From Leeuwenhoekiella sp. (GTDB lineage Bacteria; Bacteroidota; Bacteroidia; Flavobacteriales; Flavobacteriaceae), in assembly GCA_011050015.1 (NCBI GenBank), contig DRGP01000018.1, positions 1-38,666 of the forward strand: a stretch of 38,666 nt of DNA. The letters run 5' to 3'. The notes beneath the pieces were generated by a model. That model made no database searches. It saw only the letters and a program-made list of their open reading frames with translations, and was not told the DNA's origin. Every line of letters starts with the position of its first letter. Positions within the stretch are counted from its first letter, which is position 1. Of this stretch, positions 33,034 through 38,666 are shown piece by piece. Made by a program: the position numbers and the translations under genes.

Positions 33034-34377
33034 ATGCATTCCAGTTCTGGGAAATACTCTTTTGTGATAAGGCCTATACTTCACGTATTGGACTTGCTTA
33101 TTATATTAAGCCTGGCCAGAGTCTTTATGATCACTTCCCGCGAGTATCTTATTTTTTGCTGTTATATGATCGCAAGTTGGCTTATTACGGCCACTTCACT
33201 TGGTTTTTATAAAGTGTACCGTTTTACACCACTGCTCAGGATAAGCTATTTATTGCTTAAACAATTTGTGGTCTTTACCATGTTGGTTTTTGCATTTTAT
33301 GGGGTTTACAAAGAGTATAACCCTTCATTATATGTGTTGGCAAAGTATGTATTAGTTTGTTTTGGGTGCGTGGGTTTACTACGCATCATATTATTTGTGT
33401 TGCTTAAAAAATACCGTATCTTGATACGGCGCAATATTCGGCGGGTGGTCATTTTGGGTGAAAATGCCAAAACTCAAAGGCTCAAAGATTTTTTCGGCAA
33501 CCCAGAATATGGATATCAGATCATAAAAGCTTTTGATTTTAGAAACAAGCAAACAGGAATAGAAGAGGTAATAGAATTTGTGATCAATGAGGACATTGAC
33601 GAGATCTATTGTTCTATCGCAGAGCTGAGAAATACAGAAATAAGCAGGATGGTAGATTTTGCCGAAAACAACCTAAAAACCCTCAAATTTCTACCCGATA
33701 ACAAAGAGATCTTAAGCCGTAAACTCAATTATCAATATTATGGCATAACACCCATACTTTCATTACGCAATATTCCTCTGGATGCCCCACTATTTGCTTT
33801 CTTAAAGCGTAGCTTGGATATTGTTATAGCATTATTGGTTATTGTAGGGGTTTTATGGTGGTTGACCATCATCCTTTCCATTCTCATTTACCGGCAGTCG
33901 GGAATGAGCGTGTTTTTTAAGCAAAAACGCTCCGGATTGGACAACAAGCCATTTTACTGCTACAAATACCGCTCTATGGCCGAAGTAGAATCGACAAAGC
34001 AGGTCGAGAAAAATGACCAGCGGGTAACAAGAATAGGTAAGTTTATACGCAAAACCAGCATTGATGAACTCCCACAATTCATCAATGTGCTCAAGGGCGA
34101 GATGTCAACCGTGGGGCCCAGACCACACCCGCTCTATCAAACTGATTTTTATCATTTACGGGTAGATCGTTTTATGATAAGGCATCTTATCAAGCCAGGT
34201 ATTACAGGGCTTGCACAGGTAAGCGGTTACCGAGGAGAGGTCGCTAGCGAAATGGATATTAAAAACCGGGTACGTTTTGATATCTTTTATATTGAAAACT
34301 GGTCAATCCTTATGGATCTGCGCATTATGGTAAAGACCATAATCAATGCTGTAAAGGGAGATGAAAAAGCCTATTAG
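33034..34377 (+). CDS. Initiating polyprenyl-phosphate sugar-1-phosphate transferase, copy 1
   Basis: A 447-residue protein of the WcaJ/CpsE class, which transfers a sugar-1-phosphate from a nucleotide sugar to undecaprenyl phosphate to start repeat-unit synthesis. ATG 33034 is preferred over the in-frame TTG at 33028. Four N-terminal membrane helices (about residues 10-125) precede a Rossmann-like domain (RRVVILGENAKTQRLKDFF). A reentrant/membrane helix (about 250-280) then leads to the catalytic bac_transf domain: [47 protein letters not shown] and [15 protein letters not shown]. It is a clear paralogue of the next gene. Confidence 0.9.
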   Translation: MHSSSGKYSFVIRPILHVLDLLIILSLARVFMITSREYLIFCCYMIASWLITATSLGFYKVYRFTPLLRISYLLLKQFVVFTMLVFAFYGVYKEYNPSLYVLAKYVLVCFGCVGLLRIILFVLLKKYRILIRRNIRRVVILGENAKTQRLKDFFGNPEYGYQIIKAFDFRNKQTGIEEVIEFVINEDIDEIYCSIAELRNTEISRMVDFAENNLKTLKFLPDNKEILSRKLNYQYYGITPILSLRNIPLDAPLFAFLKRSLDIVIALLVIVGVLWWLTIILSILIYRQSGMSVFFKQKRSGLDNKPFYCYKYRSMAEVESTKQVEKNDQRVTRIGKFIRKTSIDELPQFINVLKGEMSTVGPRPHPLYQTDFYHLRVDRFMIRHLIKPGITGLAQVSGYRGEVASEMDIKNRVRFDIFYIENWSILMDLRIMVKTIINAVKGDEKAY

Positions 34378-34558
34378 GTTATAAAAATCAGCTTATAGGT
34401 AACTTTAGTGCTTACTTATTATCAAAACTTCAAAAAATACCTATATTTCACGATAATTTAGCGTTAGTTCAAGGCTTTAGAATCTATTTTTTTCTAAATC
34501 TTCCACTATAAATAAGCACTTGATTTTTGAAGATCAATAATTTAATCAGATTCTATTA

Positions 34559-35911
34559 ATGGCATCGGGAGCCGGCAGATATTCCTACTTACTTAGACCG
34601 TTACTTATAGCAATAGACCTGGTCGTATTGCTTGGGGCTACGGTTTTTATATCCCTGCCAGCAAAAGTGCGGCCTGTTTTATATATATACATTACAGTAA
34701 GCTGGCTTATTACTACTGTGGGAAACTCCTTCTATCAGGTTTATAGATTTACTACATTATTAAAGCTCATCTACCTGCTATTACGCCAGGTTATTCTTTT
34801 TACGCTGGTCATTTTTGCCTTTTATGGGGTACTAAAAAACGTGAGTCTCCAGCTTTTGGAAATCGGCAAGTATATAAGCTGCAGTTTTATAGCTATTGCT
34901 TTTATTAAGATAGGTGTTTTTAACCTGCTCAAAAAATACAGGATTTTGATGGGGCTGAATAAACGGCGCGTCATTATTCTGGGAAAAAACGCAAAAACAC
35001 ATCGTTTAAAGGGATTTTTTCAAAAGAATCCTGCCTATGGGTATGAATTTGTACAGATGTACGACCTAAAAAAAAAAGATAAAAGCTTTGAGGAAATCAA
35101 GGCCTTTGTCTTGCACAGTAAAATAGATGAGATATACTGTTCCATCGCAGAACTTAAAAATGAAGAGCTTGCACAATTGGTCAATTTTGCCGAAAATAAC
35201 CTTAAAACCCTAAAATTTCTTCCTGATAATAAAGATATTTTCACAAAAAAAATAGATTATCAGTACTACGGCATAACGCCCATTATCTCCCTGCGTTCCT
35301 TACCTATGGAACAGCCCATAAACCGTTTTTTAAAGCGTATGCTTGATATTTTAATGGCCGTGCTGGTGATCTTTTTTATCTTGTCCTGGCTGGCACCCCT
35401 TGTCGCTATTTTTATTGTGATAGAATCTAAAGGCCCTGTATTTTTTAAGCAAAAGCGTAATGGGCTTGATGGTAAAGAATTTTACTGTTTTAAATTCAGA
35501 TCGATGCATCTTAACGAAAGGGCGCATTCTAAACTGGTGAGCAAAAACGACAAGCGTATTACAAAGGTAGGGCGCTTTTTACGCAAAACCAGCATTGATG
35601 AACTTCCACAGTTCGTTAATGTATTGCTGGGAGAAATGTCTGTCGTAGGGCCGCGGCCGCACATGGTAAGCATTACCCATCTCTATGCCGCAAAAGTTGA
35701 TAAATTTATGGTAAGGCACCTGGTAAAACCAGGCATCACCGGTCTGGCTCAGGTAAGCGGTTACCGCGGCGAAATGGAAACTGAAAACGATGTCAAAAAT
35801 AGGGTGCGCTTTGATATTTTTTATATCGAGAACTGGTCTGTTTTGATGGATCTGCGTATCATCGCAAAAACGATGGTAAAATCCCTAAAAGGTGACGCTA
35901 AAGCCTATTAA
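34559..35911 (+). CDS. Initiating polyprenyl-phosphate sugar-1-phosphate transferase, copy 2
   Basis: A 450-residue paralogue of the preceding gene with the same layout: four N-terminal helices, [19 protein letters not shown], the identical block [17 protein letters not shown] apart from its first residue, then the C-terminal catalytic domain with [47 protein letters not shown] and [15 protein letters not shown]. Both copies end in K-G-D-x-K-A-Y. All catalytic motifs look intact, so both may be active, perhaps with different sugars or lipids. The 181-bp gap before it has weak -7-like boxes only. The GT2 gene starts 6 bp after its stop. Confidence 0.9.
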   Translation: MASGAGRYSYLLRPLLIAIDLVVLLGATVFISLPAKVRPVLYIYITVSWLITTVGNSFYQVYRFTTLLKLIYLLLRQVILFTLVIFAFYGVLKNVSLQLLEIGKYISCSFIAIAFIKIGVFNLLKKYRILMGLNKRRVIILGKNAKTHRLKGFFQKNPAYGYEFVQMYDLKKKDKSFEEIKAFVLHSKIDEIYCSIAELKNEELAQLVNFAENNLKTLKFLPDNKDIFTKKIDYQYYGITPIISLRSLPMEQPINRFLKRMLDILMAVLVIFFILSWLAPLVAIFIVIESKGPVFFKQKRNGLDGKEFYCFKFRSMHLNERAHSKLVSKNDKRITKVGRFLRKTSIDELPQFVNVLLGEMSVVGPRPHMVSITHLYAAKVDKFMVRHLVKPGITGLAQVSGYRGEMETENDVKNRVRFDIFYIENWSVLMDLRIIAKTMVKSLKGDAKAY

Positions 35912-35917
35912 ATTATC

Positions 35918-36697
35918 ATGATTTCTATAATCACTGCTTTTTATAATGCTGAAAAATTTCTGGCCGAAAGCATAGAAAGCGTTCTGGCACAGACCCATGT
36001 AGACTGGGAACTCCTGCTCATAGACGATTGCTCTTCAGATCAAAGCGCGGTCATTGCTCTTAAATATGCACAAGCCGATAAACGCATCACAATAGTTACG
36101 TTAGAGCAAAACAGCGGCACCGGCATTGCCAGAAATAAAGGGATAGAACAGGCAAAAGGCAGCAAAATTGCCTTTCTGGACGCAGACGACCGCTGGAAAC
36201 CGCATAAACTCGCTACGCAGTTGCAGTTTATGGAAAAAAATCAGGCGTCCATTTGTTTCAGCAGTTATACCTTGATGAATGAAAACGGTAAACCACTTAA
36301 TATAGCAGTACAGGCACTGCCCGTACTGGATTTTAATACACTGCTTCGTGCAAATTATATAGGAAATCTAACCGCACTATATGATGTGGAGCGTTTGGGT
36401 AAACAATACGCCCCAGCCCTGAGAAAACGGCAAGACTGGGCCCTATGGTTAGATCTTGTAAAAAAAGCAGGTAAAGCCTATGGAATTTCAGAATCACTGG
36501 CCTACTACCGGGTGCGCAAGGACTCTATTTCTGGTAATAAATGGAAGATGTTGCGGTATAATTTTGCCGTTTACAATCAATATTTAGAATTTTCAAGGCT
36601 AAAAAGCGCTTGGATGATGCTGCGCTTTTTATGGGAACAATTTTTTATAAAACGCCGCCAGGTCAAAGTCATCAAAGCTGCGAGTGGAACTGTTTGA
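35918..36697 (+). CDS. Glycosyltransferase family 2 (WcaA-like)
   Basis: A 259-residue GT-A transferase. It opens directly with the donor-binding core MISIITAFYNAEKFLAESIE, ELLLIDDCSSDQS, NSGTGIARNKGIEQAKG and the DXD motif in IAFLDADDRWKPHKL. RKRQDWALWLDLVKKAG is the catalytic-base region (ED/QDW motif). It probably adds the second sugar to the lipid carrier primed by the neighbouring transferase, given the 6-bp gap. Its last 26 bp overlap the 3' end of the convergent PaaK-like gene. Confidence 0.87.
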   Translation: MISIITAFYNAEKFLAESIESVLAQTHVDWELLLIDDCSSDQSAVIALKYAQADKRITIVTLEQNSGTGIARNKGIEQAKGSKIAFLDADDRWKPHKLATQLQFMEKNQASICFSSYTLMNENGKPLNIAVQALPVLDFNTLLRANYIGNLTALYDVERLGKQYAPALRKRQDWALWLDLVKKAGKAYGISESLAYYRVRKDSISGNKWKMLRYNFAVYNQYLEFSRLKSAWMMLRFLWEQFFIKRRQVKVIKAASGTV

Positions 36698-38012
36698 GCT
36701 TGCCGCTGGGGCTACGTTGCAATGCGGGAACTCGTTTTAAAACAATGTTGATCCCTCCTTCCAGATAATCTACCATTGCAGTTGTGACAGCAGCTTCTTC
36801 TTTTTTGTTCAATGGCCGGTCACTTACATAGGTGATTTCAAAATGATTGATTGCTGTTTGAGCAACCACCATTTCTTTTACATTTCCAGTTTTCTCTATA
36901 GCTTTTTTGATAATGTAGTAAAAGGCAAGCCCGGGTACTACTTTGCCGCTTGGCAGCTGTACATTATCGTTGTTTCTGCCGCTCAATTCCTGTAAAAAGA
37001 GGTTCCCTGTTTCGTGATCACGGTTTAAAATGCCCAGGTCGCCTATCGCATAGCGCACAAAAGTCTGGGACTTATTATAAAGCGAAGTGATAACAAGGTG
37101 TCCTTTTTCGCCATGAGGCAAAATTTCCCCCTCTGCATCCACGATTTCCACGTAGAGCAGTTTTTCGTCAATTAATAACTGTTTTCGGTCATTTTCAAAG
37201 GCAATAAGGCCGGTTTCTGAAGCGCCATATTCATTTACCACAGGGACGCCCAATTGCCTTTCCATAAGTTCGCGATCCGTTTCAAAAAGCATCTCGCTGG
37301 TCACGATACACAGTTTTAAGGAAGGACAGACGTACTTCAGCACCACATTTTTGTCCTTTAAAAACCTGGAAAAAAGTAAAATACTGCTGGTATAGCCGTT
37401 TATATAGGCAAAAGGGGTGTTTTTGAACTTCAAGAGGAAGTTTTCAAACCGTTCTGGATCTAAATCAAAAATAGGAAAACGGTACCGGTTGCTGAGCAAA
37501 TCTTTAAACTGCTCCTTAATCCGATTTTTTCCGCGTAGCGGAATACCATAAAAACGCGCTTGCAGGTCGCCGGAAAGACTAATTCCGCACTTGGCATAAT
37601 GTGCGTAAAAAGACGCCCACGACAGCGCATGGCACCACTTGTCTTTAGCAAATTGAAAAGGCTCCCCAGAAGATCCCGAGGTTTTGCCCAGATACACCTC
37701 TTTCTTAGAAAAATTTTGTGAAAGCATGTTTCCCAGCGGTTGTTGCAGGTCACTTTTGGAAAGAATGGGCAGTTCTTCCCAGGATTTTAGCTGCTTTAAA
37801 CCGGTGAAATTGCCATAAAAACGGTTGTTTTTGAGGTGATAATGGGCGATTTCAAGCTTTTTTTCGGCTATATACCGCTCGTGTTCTTTGGCGTTTTGCT
37901 TTTGTAGCTGTTGCAGTTCTTGGCGGGCGGCAGCAATGGGATAGCCCGAAAGTCGCAAACTAATATCAAAGAGATTCAAAGGCTTAAAATTAGTAAGGCA
38001 AGTTACAAACAA
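36672..38012 (-). CDS. PaaK/CapK-like adenylate-forming enzyme
   Basis: A protein of up to 446 residues related to phenylacetate-CoA ligase and to CapK proteins of capsule loci. AMP-binding motifs are visible: the P-loop YLGKTSGSSGEPFQFAK near residue 110, VVNEYGASETGLIAFE, and VITSLYNKSQTFVRYAIGDLG, with the C-terminal small domain at the end. In polysaccharide clusters such proteins are suspected to activate a carboxylic acid for glycan decoration, but substrates are rarely known. No ATG fits: TTG 38012 follows an in-frame stop, and TTG 37979 (giving MNLFDISLRLSGYP) is an equally good start. Divergent from purD. Confidence 0.82.
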   Translation of the reverse strand: MFVTCLTNFKPLNLFDISLRLSGYPIAAARQELQQLQKQNAKEHERYIAEKKLEIAHYHLKNNRFYGNFTGLKQLKSWEELPILSKSDLQQPLGNMLSQNFSKKEVYLGKTSGSSGEPFQFAKDKWCHALSWASFYAHYAKCGISLSGDLQARFYGIPLRGKNRIKEQFKDLLSNRYRFPIFDLDPERFENFLLKFKNTPFAYINGYTSSILLFSRFLKDKNVVLKYVCPSLKLCIVTSEMLFETDRELMERQLGVPVVNEYGASETGLIAFENDRKQLLIDEKLLYVEIVDAEGEILPHGEKGHLVITSLYNKSQTFVRYAIGDLGILNRDHETGNLFLQELSGRNNDNVQLPSGKVVPGLAFYYIIKKAIEKTGNVKEMVVAQTAINHFEITYVSDRPLNKKEEAAVTTAMVDYLEGGINIVLKRVPALQRSPSGKLKQFHSQL

Positions 38013-38049
38013 TTATTTTTGATGAATATTAAAAAAAGAACTCCGCATT

Positions 38050-38666
38050 ATGCATATACTCATTTTGGGCTCTGGGGGCCGCGAGCATACATTTGCCCAT
38101 AAAATAGCCAAAAGCAACAATTGCAGTAAACTTTTTGTGGCGCCGGGTAATGCAGGTACCGCGGCCATTGCAACCAATTATGACCTGGATCCCACCGATT
38201 TTAAAGCGGTAAAAAAACTAGTGCTTGCTGAGCAAATAGAAATGCTTATCGTAGGGCCCGAAGTGCCACTCGTACAAGGTATTTTTAACTTCTTTCAGGA
38301 TGATAAGGAGCTGCAGCATGTGAACGTCATTGGCCCATCAAAGCGCGGTGCGCTGCTGGAAGGCAGTAAGGAACGCGCCAAAGAGTTTATGGGGCTGTAT
38401 AACATTCCCACTGCTGCCTATAATAGCTTTACCGCAAAAAGCCTAGATGCGGGTAAACAGTTTCTGAAAACCCTGAAGTCGCCCTATGTTTTAAAAGCTG
38501 ACGGACTCGCTGCTGGAAAAGGTGTGGTAATCCTGAAGGATTTGGAAGAGGCCAAAAGCGAACTTGAACAGATGCTCACACACCAGAAATTTGGTGCAGC
38601 CAGTGAAAAAGTGGTGATCGAAGAGTTTCTTGACGGTATAGAGCTGAGCGTTTTTGTGCTTACTGA
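38050..38666 (+). CDS. purD: Phosphoribosylamine-glycine ligase, N-terminal part (partial)
   Basis: The first 205 residues of an expected 420 or so; the gene runs off the window. It catalyses the second step of de novo purine synthesis, joining glycine to phosphoribosylamine with ATP. The N-terminal signature MHILILGSGGREHTFAHKIA is diagnostic, followed by LFVAPGNAGTA, MLIVGPEVPLVQGI, IGPSKRGALLEGSKERAKEFM and the ATP-grasp start YVLKADGLAAGKGVVI. No frameshift is seen in the visible part. Confidence 0.97.
   Translation, partial: MHILILGSGGREHTFAHKIAKSNNCSKLFVAPGNAGTAAIATNYDLDPTDFKAVKKLVLAEQIEMLIVGPEVPLVQGIFNFFQDDKELQHVNVIGPSKRGALLEGSKERAKEFMGLYNIPTAAYNSFTAKSLDAGKQFLKTLKSPYVLKADGLAAGKGVVILKDLEEAKSELEQMLTHQKFGAASEKVVIEEFLDGIELSVFVLT

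Noticed and set aside
34378-34558. Inverted segments (GTGCTTA / TAAGCAC and CTTCAAAAA / TTTTTGAAG) between the two sugar-phosphate transferases
   Set aside because: The arms are interleaved rather than nested, short and AT-rich, so they do not form a convincing hairpin or operator.

Overview
The window is 38.7 kb of chromosome from a member of the Bacteroidota, most likely family Flavobacteriaceae. Evidence: many genes are preceded by the Bacteroidota -7 promoter box TAnnTTTG rather than sigma70 hexamers; Shine-Dalgarno sequences are mostly absent; there are lineage-typical proteins (DUF4837 lipoprotein, DUF4175 coiled-coil protein, head-GIN DUF2807 protein, OmpH-like lipoprotein, GH3-family protein); and base composition is moderately AT-rich. 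I cannot name a genus from the sequence alone. No IS element, prophage, CRISPR array, rRNA or integrase was seen.

Left part (1-8.5 kb): the 3' end of rnr, a DUF2807 exported protein, a LysE-type exporter, tRNA-Cys(GCA), folB, glnS, a three-gene envelope/stress-like module (YtxH protein, holin-like membrane protein, 78-residue partner), an SPFH/band-7 protein and gltX. Middle part (8.8-22.7 kb): a very large DUF4175 protein, ybeY, mnmG, a methyltransferase, an OmpH/Skp-like lipoprotein, DNA polymerase III delta', pgk, a LysM lytic transglycosylase, a DUF4837 lipoprotein, tatA and an M23 peptidase. mnmG is bracketed by two 16-bp sites that match the ParB-binding parS consensus and are exact reverse complements of each other. 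This suggests the window lies in the origin-proximal ParABS centromere domain.

Right part (22.7-38 kb): an extracellular polysaccharide locus. M23 peptidase, GH3-like adenylating enzyme, a 563-residue protein whose C-terminal half looks like a purine nucleoside phosphorylase/AMP nucleosidase fold, a Wzz-like chain-length protein and a Wzy/O-antigen-ligase-family protein run on one strand with gaps of -1 to 20 bp. They are followed by two glycosyltransferases and a second Wzy-family protein, a divergent GT4 glycosyltransferase, two tandem paralogous initiating polyprenyl-phosphate sugar transferases, a GT2 glycosyltransferase and a PaaK/CapK-like adenylating enzyme on the opposite strand. The 5' half of purD closes the window. 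No flippase (Wzx), outer-membrane export protein (Wza) or BY-kinase (Wzc) is present here, so those steps must be encoded elsewhere.

The points I rate most worth checking are the parS pair (one copy abuts the mnmG start codon), the uncharacterised GH3 / nucleosidase-like / Wzz / Wzy gene string, the tandem initiating transferases, a 10-bp inverted repeat in the divergent polysaccharide promoter region, and a set of -7 boxes so close to start codons that they imply leaderless transcripts. No gene-free stretch exceeds 300 bp; the longest are 8523-8795 and 32758-33033, both divergent promoter regions.
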